Shown here piece after piece: positions 27,438-36,142 of a stretch of 64,000 bases of DNA. This DNA comes from Ectopseudomonas chengduensis. GTDB lineage: Bacteria; Pseudomonadota; Gammaproteobacteria; Pseudomonadales; Pseudomonadaceae. Below the pieces are notes generated by a model that searched no databases, had not been told where the DNA came from, and saw only the letters and a program-made list of their open reading frames with translations. The DNA lies in the NCBI RefSeq assembly GCF_900102635.1, contig NZ_FMZQ01000001.1:496001-560000 (forward strand), written 5' to 3'. The first letter of the stretch is position 1, and each line of letters opens with the position of its first letter. The translations under genes were made by a program, and so were the position numbers.

Positions 27438-27695
27438 TTAGTCTGCGGCGGTGAGCTTGGCTTCCAGTTCGGCGACCTTTGCTTCCAGCGCCTCGAGGCG
27501 AGCGCGGGTGCGGGCCAGGACCACCATCTGGCTGTCGAATTCGTCACGGCTGACCAGATCGAGCTTGCTGAAACCGCTCTGTAGCAGGGCTTTGAACTGC
27601 GCTTCCAGTTCGGCGCGAGGCAGCGGGCTGTCGCCGCTGAAAAGGCGCGAGGCGTGGCTACTGAGAGTGTCGAGCAAGGCTTTCGGCGGCAGCAT
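27438..27695 (-). CDS. ubiK: Ubiquinone biosynthesis accessory factor UbiK (YqiC family)
   Basis: 85 residues from ATG 27695 (MLPPKALLDTLSSHASRLF). The N-terminal amphipathic helix plus C-terminal coiled coil (ARTRARLEALEAKVAELEAKL) is the UbiK/YqiC form. UbiK helps the Ubi complex and associates with membrane lipids. The longer open frame upstream to 27782 overlaps the non-coding region before glnK and is not supported. It is followed by comM after a REP pair. Confidence 0.88.
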   Translation of the reverse strand: MLPPKALLDTLSSHASRLFSGDSPLPRAELEAQFKALLQSGFSKLDLVSRDEFDSQMVVLARTRARLEALEAKVAELEAKLTAAD

Positions 27696-27797
27696 GATCA
27701 GGTTCCGTAAACAGACGGTCGGCAGTGTAGCACGCAGCCTCCGGCGGGGAGGTCTAGCACTGATTGCACGATTTTTGAGCATTACTCAATGTGCCTA

Positions 27798-27814
27798 TGC
27801 ACCAAGTTTGTGCG
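27798..27814. promoter_or_regulatory. NtrC-like binding site upstream of glnK
   Basis: TGCACCAAGTTTGTGCG, close to the NtrC consensus TGCACC-N5-GGTGCA with mismatches in the right half. It lies about 90 bases upstream of the sigma54 promoter at 27891, a normal enhancer distance. Further TGCACC and GGTGC half-sites lie near 27922-27945. Confidence 0.5.
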
Positions 27815-27890
27815 CTGCATTCGACGTGAATGACCGGTCACCGTGGCTGGAAGCTGTTAAAGGCTTGATAGATAGCGCTTTTGCGTGAGC

Positions 27891-27905
27891 TGGCAAGCTT
27901 TCTGC
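27891..27905 (+). promoter_or_regulatory. Sigma54 (RpoN) promoter for glnK-amt
   Basis: TGGCAAGCTTTCTGC: the GG and GC dinucleotides have the exact -24/-12 spacing of TGGCAC-N5-TTGC, with two mismatches at less critical positions. It lies 200 bases upstream of glnK. It fits NtrC-dependent induction of glnK-amtB under nitrogen limitation, as known in Pseudomonas. Confidence 0.6.
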
Positions 27906-28054
27906 TTAGACCCCAGCGACGCATGCACCGATGCAGTTCTGGTGCTGCAGGCGAAGCGGGGGAGTGCTTCGTCGGGAGCGGTTGGTGGGTATCGACCACG
28001 CCAGGCTGGAGCGGTCGGTGCATTACAAAAGCCAGACACTGCGCTTAGACTTGA

Positions 28055-28444
<390 letters not shown>

Positions 28445-28479
28445 CAAGCCTCCGAACCCCACGCCCCAGGAGTAAACCC

Positions 28480-28668
28480 ATGACTCTGCGAACTTTCGCA
28501 GGGCTAGGAGCCCTTTTGTCCTCGAATTCTGGCTTTACGCTGTTTTCGAGGGCCAAAGCCGGAGCCGGCGATGTCTTCGCCGCTCTGCTGTGCCAGACCC
28601 TCTTTGGTCTTGCGCTCGGCCTAGTGATGGGAATGCCTGGTCGCCTCACGGCGCAGGGGTTCCGGTGA
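28480..28668 (+). pseudogene. Probable remnant of an amtB gene (signal-peptide start only)
   Basis: A 62-codon frame with a good AGGAG site. It begins MTLRTFAGLGALLS, which I recall (not checked) as the start of the signal peptide of typical Pseudomonas AmtB precursors. The end, LVMGMPGRLTAQ, resembles the rest of that peptide (LVMPGLAMAQ). Between them bases 28522-28620 are a 99-base in-frame insert, and the mature channel is absent. The position, right after glnK, is where amtB belongs. Alternatively it is a small translated leader. The intact, different Amt follows at 28775. Confidence 0.5.
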
Positions 28669-28774
28669 TCCAGAACGAGCGTGGCAACGACCTGTAAGCA
28701 TGCGGACGCGTCCTGAGCCAACCTGGACGTTTCAACCGAACAGCGCACTACAAAAGCGCGGCAAGAGGTGAAAA

Positions 28775-30025
28775 ATGGATAACACAGCATTGACTGCATT
28801 GCAGTACGGCTTCGATACCTTCTACTTTCTGATCTGTGGTGCCCTGGTGATGTGGATGGCAGCGGGTTTTGCCATGCTCGAATCCGGCCTGGTGCGTGCC
28901 AAGAACACCACCGAGATCCTGACCAAGAACGTGGCGCTCTATGCCGTGGCCAGCGTCATGTACCTGGTGATCGGCTACCACATCATGTACTCCAGCCCGG
29001 AAGGCGGCATCCTGCCGAGCCTGGGCTTCCTGATCGGTGACGAAAACAGCGTCGACTCGGTACTAGCCGGTGGCGACGATGCACCTTACTACTCGGCCCG
29101 TTCGGACTTCTTCTTCCAGGTGGTGTTCGCCGCGACCTGCATGTCGATCGTGTCCGGTGCCGTTGCCGAGCGCATGAAGCTGTGGGCCTTCCTGGCTTTC
29201 GCCGTGGTCATGACCGGCTTCATCTACCCGGTTCAGGGTTTCTGGAAATGGGGCTCGGGCTTCCTCAACGAAGCAGGCTTCCTCGACTTCGCAGGCTCCG
29301 GTGTGGTTCACATGGCGGGTGCTACCGCTGCTCTGGCTGGTGTGCTGCTGCTCGGTGCACGTAAAGGCAAGTACGGCGCCAACGGCCAGGTCAACGCCAT
29401 CCCGGGTGCCAACCTGCCGCTGGCGACGCTCGGCACCTTCATCCTGTGGATGGGCTGGTTCGGCTTCAACGGCGGCTCGCAGCTGAAGATGAGCACCATC
29501 GAAGACGCCAACGCCGTTGCCCAGGTGTTCGTCAACACCAACATGGCAGCCGCCGGCGGCCTGATTGCCGCGCTGATCGTTGCCCGCATCCTGTTCGGCA
29601 AGGCTGACCTGACCATGGCGCTCAACGGTGCCCTGGCTGGCCTGGTGGCCATCACCGCCGAACCGCTGACCCCGAGCGGCCTGCAGGCGACTCTGATTGG
29701 CGGCGTGGGTGGTGTGCTGGTGGTGTTCGCCATCCTCGGTCTGGACAAGGTCAAGATCGACGATCCGGTTGGTGCCATCTCCGTACACGGTGTGGTCGGC
29801 ATTTGGGGTCTGCTGGCTGTTTGCCTGACCAACAGCGATGCTTCGCTGGGTGCTCAGTTGCTGGGTATCGGCAGCATCTTCGCCTGGGTATTTATCGCCA
29901 GCCTGATCGTCTGGAGCATCATCAAGGCGGTGATCGGTCTGCGCGTCAGCGAAGAAGAAGAATACGAAGGTGTGGATATCGCCGAGTGCGGTATGGAGGC
30001 CTACCCGGAATTCACCAACAAGTGA
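28775..30025 (+). CDS. amt: Ammonium transporter, Amt family
   Basis: 416 residues, about eleven hydrophobic segments. The channel histidine pair is H179 (GSGVVHMAG) and H338 (ISVHGVVGIWG), with D171 at the recruitment site. The C-terminal tail GLRVSEEEEYEGVDIAECGMEAYPEF is the cytoplasmic part that contacts PII. There is no cleavable signal peptide; the N terminus MDNTALTALQYGFDTFYFLI differs from the usual Pseudomonas AmtB with its MTLRKFAGLG leader. It conducts ammonium into the cell under GlnK control. Confidence 0.92.
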   Translation: MDNTALTALQYGFDTFYFLICGALVMWMAAGFAMLESGLVRAKNTTEILTKNVALYAVASVMYLVIGYHIMYSSPEGGILPSLGFLIGDENSVDSVLAGGDDAPYYSARSDFFFQVVFAATCMSIVSGAVAERMKLWAFLAFAVVMTGFIYPVQGFWKWGSGFLNEAGFLDFAGSGVVHMAGATAALAGVLLLGARKGKYGANGQVNAIPGANLPLATLGTFILWMGWFGFNGGSQLKMSTIEDANAVAQVFVNTNMAAAGGLIAALIVARILFGKADLTMALNGALAGLVAITAEPLTPSGLQATLIGGVGGVLVVFAILGLDKVKIDDPVGAISVHGVVGIWGLLAVCLTNSDASLGAQLLGIGSIFAWVFIASLIVWSIIKAVIGLRVSEEEEYEGVDIAECGMEAYPEFTNK

Positions 30026-30040
30026 TCCTCCGGTAAATCG

Positions 30041-30072
30041 CAAAGGGCGCCTTCGGGCGCCCTTTGTTTTTT
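30041..30072 (+). terminator. Rho-independent terminator after amt
   Basis: AAAGGGCGC (30042-30050) pairs with GCGCCCTTT (30057-30065), loop CTTCGG, followed by GTTTTTT. Confidence 0.9.
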
Positions 30073-30123
30073 CTGGCAGCACGCTAGAATGCGCGCGCTG
30101 GAGTCATCGAGAGTGAGAGCGGC

Positions 30124-30549
30124 ATGTGGCAGCAACGCATCATCAGTCTGCGCCCGCGTGAGCGCGGTTTTCATCTGGTGACCGAAGAAGTGCTGGCAGC
30201 ATTGCCGGAACTGGCGCAGGTACGTGTTGGTCTGTTGCATCTGTGGCTGCAGCACACCTCGGCATCGCTGACGGTCAACGAGAACGCCGATCCCGCGGTG
30301 CGCCGCGATTTCGAGCGCTTCTTCAACCGTCTGGTGCCGCAGGGGGAGGCGGGCTACGAGCACGATTACGAAGGGCCGGATGATTTGCCGGCGCACTTCA
30401 AGGGCAGTCTGCTGGGCTTTCAGCTACAGCTGCCGATACAGCAGGGACGGCTGGCGCTTGGTACCTGGCAGGGGATCTACCTTGGTGAGCATCGCGATCA
30501 TGGCGGTGCTCGGCGAGTGGTGGCGACCTTGCATGGTGAGGCTATTTGA
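30124..30549 (+). CDS. YjbQ family protein (UPF0047)
   Basis: 141 residues, full family length. Conserved stretches are [23 protein letters not shown] and [19 protein letters not shown], which carry the histidines and acids of the YjbQ active site. Members show weak thiamine-phosphate synthase activity, but the physiological role is uncertain. It starts at ATG 30124, 50 bases after the amt terminator, so it has its own promoter; sutA follows after 77 bases. Confidence 0.88.
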   Translation: MWQQRIISLRPRERGFHLVTEEVLAALPELAQVRVGLLHLWLQHTSASLTVNENADPAVRRDFERFFNRLVPQGEAGYEHDYEGPDDLPAHFKGSLLGFQLQLPIQQGRLALGTWQGIYLGEHRDHGGARRVVATLHGEAI

Positions 30550-30626
30550 ATTTTTTCCGGTCGAGCGGTGTACATCGCGCGACTGGGCTATAACTAACCT
30601 GCTTTTCGCAAGTCATGAGGTTGAAC

Positions 30627-30950
30627 ATGAGCGACGAAGACCTGGAACAAGACGATCTGGACGGGGCTGACGAGGACGATGGTGAGGAGCTGGCTGCTGC
30701 CGATGACGGCGACAGCGGCGACGATGAAGGCGATGGTGCGGTCGTAGCCAGCGGCAAGAAGAGCAAGGCCAAAGCCGTTGAAGTCGATGAGCTGCCCAGC
30801 ATCGAAGCCAAGCAGAAGGAGCGCGATGCCCTGGCGCGTGCCATGGAAGAGTTTCTCTCCCGTGGTGGCAAGGTGCAGGAGGTGGAGCCCAATGTGGTCG
30901 CCGACCCACCCAAGAAGCCCGACAGCAAATACGGCAGCCGCCCCATCTGA
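30627..30950 (+). CDS. sutA: SutA, RNA polymerase-binding slow-growth regulator
   Basis: 107 residues from ATG 30627, which has GAGG upstream; the in-frame ATG at 30615 overlaps that site. A very acidic, probably disordered N-terminal tail (about 1-45) precedes a short helical part (EAKQKERDALARAMEEFLSRGGKVQEVEPN) and a tail ending KPDSKYGSRPI. This matches SutA of P. aeruginosa as I know it, which binds RNA polymerase and raises expression of ribosomal and housekeeping genes in slow-growing cells. A terminator follows. Confidence 0.88.
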   Translation: MSDEDLEQDDLDGADEDDGEELAAADDGDSGDDEGDGAVVASGKKSKAKAVEVDELPSIEAKQKERDALARAMEEFLSRGGKVQEVEPNVVADPPKKPDSKYGSRPI

Positions 30951-30968
30951 GGACGGCTAGCTACAAGG

Positions 30969-30993
30969 AACCCGCCCCTGTGGCGGGTTTTTT
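30969..30993 (+). terminator. Rho-independent terminator after sutA
   Basis: CCCGCC (30971-30976) pairs with GGCGGG (30982-30987), followed by TTTTTT. Confidence 0.88.
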
Positions 30994-31067
30994 GTGTCCG
31001 CCATCCCTGGCGGCAATCCGGGGCGGCGCAGATCACGGGGGGCGCAGTATGCCCGCGCCGGCATCTC

Positions 31068-31131
31068 GTAGGAGCCCGCTTGCGGGCGATCCACTTGCGG
31101 TCGTCCTGATCGCCCGCAAGCGGGCTCCTAC
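31068..31131. repeat. Paired REP (GTAGGAGCCCGC type)
   Basis: GTAGGAGCCCGCTTGCGGGC (31068-31087) followed by GATC, and its inverted complement 31108-31131 ending GGGCTCCTAC, about 16 bases apart. It lies between sutA and the convergent HAD gene. Confidence 0.9.
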
Positions 31132-31143
31132 AAGGGGGCTGGA

Positions 31144-31845
31144 TTAACGCATCCAACTGCCCAGCAACGCGGGCAGCTCTGCCAGGCTGCTGATTTGCGC
31201 GTCTGGTGTCGTCTCACCTTCCCAGGCTCGGCCCTGCGGGTTGAACCAGATCGCACGCATGCCGGCTGCCTGAGCACCGGCGATATCGTCGCTGGGATGA
31301 TCGCCGATATGCACGGCGCGCTCGGCCGCCACGCCGCCTGCGCGGCTGAGGGCTTCACGGAAAGGTTTCGGGTCGGGTTTGCCGATGCCCAGTTCTTCGG
31401 CGCACAGGGCGAACTGGAAGTAGTCCGACAGACCCAGGCGCCGCACGTCGGCATTGCCATTGGTGATCACGCCGAGCATGAAGCGCTCGGCCAAGGCCTC
31501 CAGCGTCGGATGTACCTCGGTGAACAGTTCGACCTGATGGCGGGCGCTGAGAAAGACCTGGAATCCCGCTTCGGCCAGCGTCTGCGCCTCGTTGTGCGGG
31601 TAGCCGGCGTCTTCCAGGGCGTGAAACAGAATGCGCCGGCGCAGCTCGCTGAGGCGATGCTTGAGCATCGGCTCGGCGTCGAGCAGACGGCTGCGGACCG
31701 CCCACAGATGCTCGACCGGCACCGCGCCCAGGCGCGGCGCATGCAGGGCCAGCCAATTGCGCAGGGCGGCTTCGGCATCCTGCATCACCGGAGTGACGTC
31801 CCACAGGGTGTCGTCGAGGTCGAAGGTGATCAGTTTAATGCTCAT
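31144..31845 (-). CDS. HAD family phosphatase (YigB-like)
   Basis: 233 residues from ATG 31845, overlapping the xerC stop by an ATGA junction. Motif I is FDLDDTLWD near the N terminus, motif [17 protein letters not shown], and the late motifs are KPDPKPF and [24 protein letters not shown]. It resembles YigB-type haloacid dehalogenase phosphatases, which can dephosphorylate a riboflavin precursor; the true substrate is unproven. It is the last gene of the lysA-dapF-DUF484-xerC operon. The longer frame upstream is a shadow of xerC. Confidence 0.88.
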   Translation of the reverse strand: MSIKLITFDLDDTLWDVTPVMQDAEAALRNWLALHAPRLGAVPVEHLWAVRSRLLDAEPMLKHRLSELRRRILFHALEDAGYPHNEAQTLAEAGFQVFLSARHQVELFTEVHPTLEALAERFMLGVITNGNADVRRLGLSDYFQFALCAEELGIGKPDPKPFREALSRAGGVAAERAVHIGDHPSDDIAGAQAAGMRAIWFNPQGRAWEGETTPDAQISSLAELPALLGSWMR

Positions 31846-32744
31846 TCGGAGCCGCCTTTGCGCTTGGCACGTGGATGGGTCTGGTCGTAGACACTGGCCA
31901 GGTGTTGGAAGTCCAGGTGGGTGTAGATCTGCGTGGTGGCGATATCGGCGTGGCCGAGCAGCTCTTGCACGGCGCGCAGATCCTGCGAAGACTCCAGCAT
32001 ATGGCTGGCGAAGCTGTGCCGCAGCATATGCGGATGCAGGTGCTGGCCCAGCTCGCGTACGCCGGCCTGGCGCACGCGCAGCTGCACCGCGCGCGGCCCG
32101 AGGCGGCGGCCCTGTTGGCTGATGAATACCGCGCCGTCTCCAGGGTTGGCCAGTTTGCGCAGCGGCAGCCATTGCTCCAGTGCCTGTCGCGCCAGGCTGC
32201 CGACCGGCAGTTCGCGCACCTTGTTGCCCTTGCCGCGCACCCGTACCAGCCCAGCGGGCAGGTCCAGGCCGTCGAGATCGAGCCCTACCAGTTCGGACAG
32301 GCGCAGGCCCGAGGAATAGAACAGCTCGAGCATGGCCTGATCGCGGCGGGCGATGAAGTCGTCCTCGACTGCGCCGTCGAGCAGTTGCGCGCTGCGGTCG
32401 GCGTCCAAGGTGCGGGGAAGGCGGCGCTCGCGTTTTGGCGGGCTCAGGCCGGTCGCCGGATCGTGACGGCACAGGCCTTCACGCAACAGATATTGATAGA
32501 GGCCGCGGGTGGCCGAGAGCAGGCGCGCCAGGCTGCGGCTTGCCAGGCCCTGCTGATGCAGGCGGGCGACCAGGCGGCGCAGGTTGCGTGTGTCCAGCCC
32601 GGCCCAGTCGCTCAGGCCTTCGGCTTCGCAGAATGCCCGCACCTTGCCGAGATCACGCCGATAGCCGTCGAGGGTATGCGTCGACACCTGGCGCTCGCGG
32701 CGCAGGTGTTCGATGTACGCGTCGAGGTGGGCTTCAAGTGTCAC
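31842..32744 (-). CDS. xerC: Tyrosine recombinase XerC
   Basis: 300 residues. The N-terminal SAM-like core-binding domain (about 1-90) is followed by the catalytic domain with R148 (SSGLRLSEL), K172 in RGKGNK, H239/R242 (HMLRHSF), H265 (LLGHADI) and the nucleophile Y274 (TTQIYTHLD). With XerD it resolves chromosome dimers at dif. It is translationally coupled to the HAD gene. An inserted element lies upstream between it and the DUF484 gene. Confidence 0.95.
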   Translation of the reverse strand: MTLEAHLDAYIEHLRRERQVSTHTLDGYRRDLGKVRAFCEAEGLSDWAGLDTRNLRRLVARLHQQGLASRSLARLLSATRGLYQYLLREGLCRHDPATGLSPPKRERRLPRTLDADRSAQLLDGAVEDDFIARRDQAMLELFYSSGLRLSELVGLDLDGLDLPAGLVRVRGKGNKVRELPVGSLARQALEQWLPLRKLANPGDGAVFISQQGRRLGPRAVQLRVRQAGVRELGQHLHPHMLRHSFASHMLESSQDLRAVQELLGHADIATTQIYTHLDFQHLASVYDQTHPRAKRKGGSE

Positions 32745-32768
32745 GTGTCGGCTTCCGAACGGGCCAAT

Positions 32769-32792
32769 GGTGGATGAGCTTCGTCATCCACC
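32769..32792. repeat. Short hairpin upstream of xerC
   Basis: GGTGGATGA, GCTT and CGTCATCCACC form a near-perfect stem with a small loop, followed by CTAC. It is a common extragenic hairpin type, here about 25 bases upstream of the xerC start. Confidence 0.6.
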
Positions 32793-32801
32793 CTACACGA
32801 C

Positions 32802-33042
32802 CTAGCAGGTCGTTGAAAAACTACCTACGTTGCCATTGCTGCGTTAAAAACAGCCTCGCGTGCGAGCCCAGTCAAAATGCTCATTTACAACACGTAAAGT
32901 CGGACGCGACCCCGGTCGTTTTTCGGCTGTTTTTGTGGGGCCGCCATCGGTATTGCACTGGCTGCCTCGGCTCGGGCTTCCTGCTTCGCTCTACCTCCTG
33001 CATCCATGCAGTCGTCGCCTACGTTTTTCAACGGCCTGCTAG
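32802..33042. mobile_element. MITE-like element with terminal inverted repeats inside an operon
   Basis: The left end CTAGCAGGTCGTTGAAAAA (32802-32820) and right end TTTTTCAACGGCCTGCTAG (33024-33042) are inverted complements with one mismatch. Inside, AAAAACAGCC (32846-32855) and GGCTGTTTTT (32925-32934) form a further inverted pair. No protein of its own is evident in the 241 bases. CTAG at both borders could be a 4-base target duplication. The right border contains the stop codon of the DUF484 gene. From memory, similar GTTGAAAAAC-bounded repeats are scattered in Pseudomonas genomes. Confidence 0.7.
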
Positions 33043-33737
33043 CGTACCGAGCGCAGCGGCGTGGCGAAACTCGGCAGTACGCGGGCCAGTACTTCGGCGA
33101 TATAACTGAGGAACAAGGTGCCGAGCGAACTCTTGTAGTGCTGCGGGTCGGCGCTGCCGATGGCGAGAATGCCATGCAGGCCCTGATGGTTGAGGCTGAC
33201 CACGGCGGCGGAGCCGACTTGCGGCGCGTCTTCCTTGCCGAAGAGAAACTCCAGCTCATGCGGGCGCAATACGCCGCAGATGGTCTTGCCGCCGCTGAGC
33301 AGGCCGCCGACCTGTTGATGTGCCTCGGCCGAGCTGACCGAGCGACCGACCGGCAGCTTGTTGTCGCTGAACAGGATCAGGCCAACGAAGGGCACCTGGA
33401 ATTCATGGCGCAGGCTGTCTTCGACCACGCCGACCACTTCCTCGAGGCTGCCGGCATCGAGCAGGTCCAGCACCAGGCGGCGGGTCTTGTCGAACAGGCG
33501 GTCGTTGTCGCGCGCCACGTCCATCAACTGGCCAAGGCGGTGGCGCATCTCGATGTTGCGCTCGCGCAGCAGCTTGACCTGGCGTTCTACCAGCGACACG
33601 GCGTTGCCGGACTGGTGCGGAATACGCAGCTCGGGGATCAGTTCTTCATGGTCGATGAAGAACTCCGGGTGCAGGCGCAGATAGGCCGCGACCGTTTCCG
33701 AATCGAGCGGTTTGGGCGAATCCTGCTGGTCGGTCAT
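33039..33737 (-). CDS. DUF484 family protein
   Basis: 232 residues from ATG 33737. Features are [22 protein letters not shown], a coiled-coil-like stretch ([38 protein letters not shown]), then a GAF-like domain ([10 protein letters not shown]...[34 protein letters not shown]). DUF484 proteins are conserved between dapF and xerC in gammaproteobacteria; the function is not established. It overlaps the dapF stop by four bases. The TAG stop lies within the right end of the inserted repeat element. Confidence 0.88.
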   Translation of the reverse strand: MTDQQDSPKPLDSETVAAYLRLHPEFFIDHEELIPELRIPHQSGNAVSLVERQVKLLRERNIEMRHRLGQLMDVARDNDRLFDKTRRLVLDLLDAGSLEEVVGVVEDSLRHEFQVPFVGLILFSDNKLPVGRSVSSAEAHQQVGGLLSGGKTICGVLRPHELEFLFGKEDAPQVGSAAVVSLNHQGLHGILAIGSADPQHYKSSLGTLFLSYIAEVLARVLPSFATPLRSVR

Positions 33738-34564
33738 AGGCGAACCTGTCCTTCGTATACGCGGGCAGCGGGCCCGGTCATCATAACCGGCTGACCCTCG
33801 CCTGCCCATTCGATGGACAGTTTGCCGCCTGGCAGTTCCAGTTGCACGGGCGAATCCATCCAGCCCTGGCGAATGGCCGCAACGGCCGCCGCGCAGGCGC
33901 CGGTGCCGCAGGCCAGGGTTTCGCCGGCACCACGCTCCCACACGCGCAGGCGCGCATGCTTGCGGTCAAGCACCTGGAGGAAGCCGACATTGACCCGCTG
34001 CGGGAAGCGCGGGTGGTGTTCCAGCTTCGGCCCGAGCGTATGCACCGGTGCGTCATCAACGTTGTCGACGCGCAGCACCGCATGCGGATTGCCCATCGAC
34101 AGCACGGCCAGCTCGACGCTCTGGCCCTCGACGTCGACGCGATAGGTCAGCGCGGCCTGGTCGGCCTGGAACGGCACCTGTTCCGGCTGCAGGCGCGGTG
34201 CGCCCATGTTGACGCAGACCTGGCCATCGTTCTGCACGCGCAGCTCGATGATGCCGCTCTTGGTCTCGACGCGAATGACCTTCTTGGTGGTCAGGCGCTT
34301 GTCCAGCACGAAGCGGGCGAAGCAGCGCGCGCCGTTGCCGCACTGCTCAACTTCCGAGCCGTCGGAGTTGAAGATGCGGTAACGGAAGTCGACATCCGGG
34401 TGACTCGGCGGCTCGACGATCAGCAGTTGGTCGAAACCGACGCCGACGTGGCGGTCGCCCCATTGTTTGGCATGCTTGGGTTGCACGTGGGCGTGCTGAC
34501 TGATCAGGTCGAGGACCATGAAGTCATTACCCAGGCCGTGCATCTTGGTAAAGCGCAATAGCAT
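33734..34564 (-). CDS. dapF: Diaminopimelate epimerase
   Basis: 276 residues. The two catalytic cysteines are C75 (EQCGNGARC) and C219 (TLACGTGAC), and the N terminus [15 protein letters not shown] is the family signature. It converts LL- to meso-diaminopimelate, a precursor of lysine and of the peptidoglycan cross-link. It lies ten bases after lysA and overlaps the DUF484 gene start by four bases, so the genes are one operon. Confidence 0.97.
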   Translation of the reverse strand: MLLRFTKMHGLGNDFMVLDLISQHAHVQPKHAKQWGDRHVGVGFDQLLIVEPPSHPDVDFRYRIFNSDGSEVEQCGNGARCFARFVLDKRLTTKKVIRVETKSGIIELRVQNDGQVCVNMGAPRLQPEQVPFQADQAALTYRVDVEGQSVELAVLSMGNPHAVLRVDNVDDAPVHTLGPKLEHHPRFPQRVNVGFLQVLDRKHARLRVWERGAGETLACGTGACAAAVAAIRQGWMDSPVQLELPGGKLSIEWAGEGQPVMMTGPAARVYEGQVRL

Positions 34565-34574
34565 GACGTCGCCC

Positions 34575-35822
34575 TCAGGCCGGCAGCAGGCTTTCGCCGG
34601 CATAGAGCTCTTGGACTGTCTCGCGACGACGCACTTCATAAGCCTGTTCGCCATCCACCAGCACCTCGGCGGCGCGGCCGCGGGTGTTGTAGTTGGAGCT
34701 CATGACGAAGCCATAGGCGCCTGCCGAGCGCACGGCCAGCAGGTCACCCTCGGCCAGCACCAACTGACGATCCTTGGCCAGGAAGTCGCCGGTCTCGCAG
34801 ATCGGTCCGACCAGGTCGTAGTTACGCGACTCGCCTTCACGCGGCTGCACCGGCGACACGTCCATCCACGCCTGATACAGGGCGGGGCGGATCAGATCGT
34901 TCATCGCCGCATCGACGATGGCGAAGTCCTTGTGCTCGGTGTGCTTGAGGTATTCCACCTGAGTCAGCAGCACGCCGGCGTTGGCGACGATGAAGCGGCC
35001 CGGTTCGAACACCAGGCCCAGGTCGCGACCTTGCAGGCGTTTGCGCACGGCGGTGATGTAGTCGCCGGCCAGCGGCGGCTGCTCGTCGCGGTACTGCACG
35101 CCAAGGCCACCACCGAGATCCAGATGCTTGATGGTGATACCGCGCGCGGCCAGCTTGTCGACCAGCAGCAACAGGCGATCCAGGGCATCGAGGAAGGGTT
35201 CAAGGGTGGTCAACTGCGAACCGATGTGGCAGTCGACGCCGATCACTTCCAGGTTCGGCAGCTCGGCAGCGCGGGCGTAGACCGCCTCGGCCTGCTCGAT
35301 GTCGATGCCGAACTTGTTTTCCTTGAGGCCGGTGGAAATGTACGGGTGGGTGCCGGCGTCCACGTCCGGGTTGACCCGTAGCGAGACGGGCGCCTTGACG
35401 CCCAGCTCGGCAGCTACCTTCTGCAGGCGCTCCAGCTCGACGCTGGACTCGACGTTGAAGCAGTGCACACCGACTTCCAGCGCGCGGCGCATGTCGTCGC
35501 GGCTCTTGCCAACGCCGGAGAAGACGATGCGGCTCGGCTCGCCACCGGCGGCCAGGACGCGCTCCAGCTCACCGCTGGAAACGATGTCGAAGCCGGCGCC
35601 GAGGCGTGCCAGCACGTTCAGCACGCCGATGTTGGAGTTGGCCTTGACCGCGAAGCAGACCAGGTGCGGCATGCCGGCCAGGGCATCGGCATAGGCGCGG
35701 TACTGCACTTCGATATGTGCGCGGGAATAGACGTAGGTGGGCGTGCCGAAGCGCTGGGCCAGCGCGGACAAGGCAACGCCTTCCGCGAACAGCTCACCGT
35801 CGCGGTAGTTGAAGGCTTCCAT
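34575..35822 (-). CDS. lysA: Diaminopimelate decarboxylase
   Basis: 415 residues. The PLP lysine is K60 in CFAVKANSN; the second-domain signatures are [21 protein letters not shown] and [14 protein letters not shown] with the active-site cysteine. A fold-type III decarboxylase, it makes L-lysine from meso-diaminopimelate. It starts 14 bases after the small lipoprotein gene lptM and leads into dapF. Confidence 0.97.
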   Translation of the reverse strand: MEAFNYRDGELFAEGVALSALAQRFGTPTYVYSRAHIEVQYRAYADALAGMPHLVCFAVKANSNIGVLNVLARLGAGFDIVSSGELERVLAAGGEPSRIVFSGVGKSRDDMRRALEVGVHCFNVESSVELERLQKVAAELGVKAPVSLRVNPDVDAGTHPYISTGLKENKFGIDIEQAEAVYARAAELPNLEVIGVDCHIGSQLTTLEPFLDALDRLLLLVDKLAARGITIKHLDLGGGLGVQYRDEQPPLAGDYITAVRKRLQGRDLGLVFEPGRFIVANAGVLLTQVEYLKHTEHKDFAIVDAAMNDLIRPALYQAWMDVSPVQPREGESRNYDLVGPICETGDFLAKDRQLVLAEGDLLAVRSAGAYGFVMSSNYNTRGRAAEVLVDGEQAYEVRRRETVQELYAGESLLPA

Positions 35823-35835
35823 GGGGCAGCTCCTG

Positions 35836-35961
35836 TCAGAGTTCGAAACGGTCTCGGCTGTTGCCGGCGTTGTCGTCGCCCGGCAGGTACAGCGGGCCTT
35901 TCTGACCGCAGCCAGCCAGCAGGCAAACGGCGGCGAGGAGCGCGAGGGTCAGTCGCTTCAT
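35836..35961 (-). CDS. lptM: LptM/LppL small lipoprotein
   Basis: 41 residues from ATG 35961. The lipobox LLAGC (cysteine 19) follows a short signal peptide MKRLTLALLAAVCLLAG, and the mature part GQKGPLYLPGDD is the signature of the YifL/LptM lipoprotein family, which helps assembly of the LPS translocon LptD in E. coli. It is encoded directly before lysA, its usual place (called lppL in P. aeruginosa). Confidence 0.9.
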   Translation of the reverse strand: MKRLTLALLAAVCLLAGCGQKGPLYLPGDDNAGNSRDRFEL

Positions 35962-36142
35962 GGGACAGTCCTTGAAAATAAGCGTGAATTGCGCCGGAGT
36001 ATACCGACCCCCTGCCACCTTGCCTATGCGCCCGGCGCCCGCCTGGCGGGGCGCTGGCTCGATTTGCGTCTGCATCTGGCGTGTGTGCCGAAGGCATTCG
36101 TGCCGGCTTGGGTTAGCATGCGGCGAGTAACGAGGAGCCTTG

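Noticed and set aside
29063..30082. Minus-strand 339-codon frame antisense to amt
   Set aside because: Glutamine/histidine-rich shadow of the ammonium transporter gene.
31846..32472. Upstream extension of the HAD phosphatase frame
   Set aside because: It is antisense-free but lies in another frame of xerC. The true start at 31845 overlaps the xerC stop by ATGA, and the conserved FDLDDT motif begins right after it.
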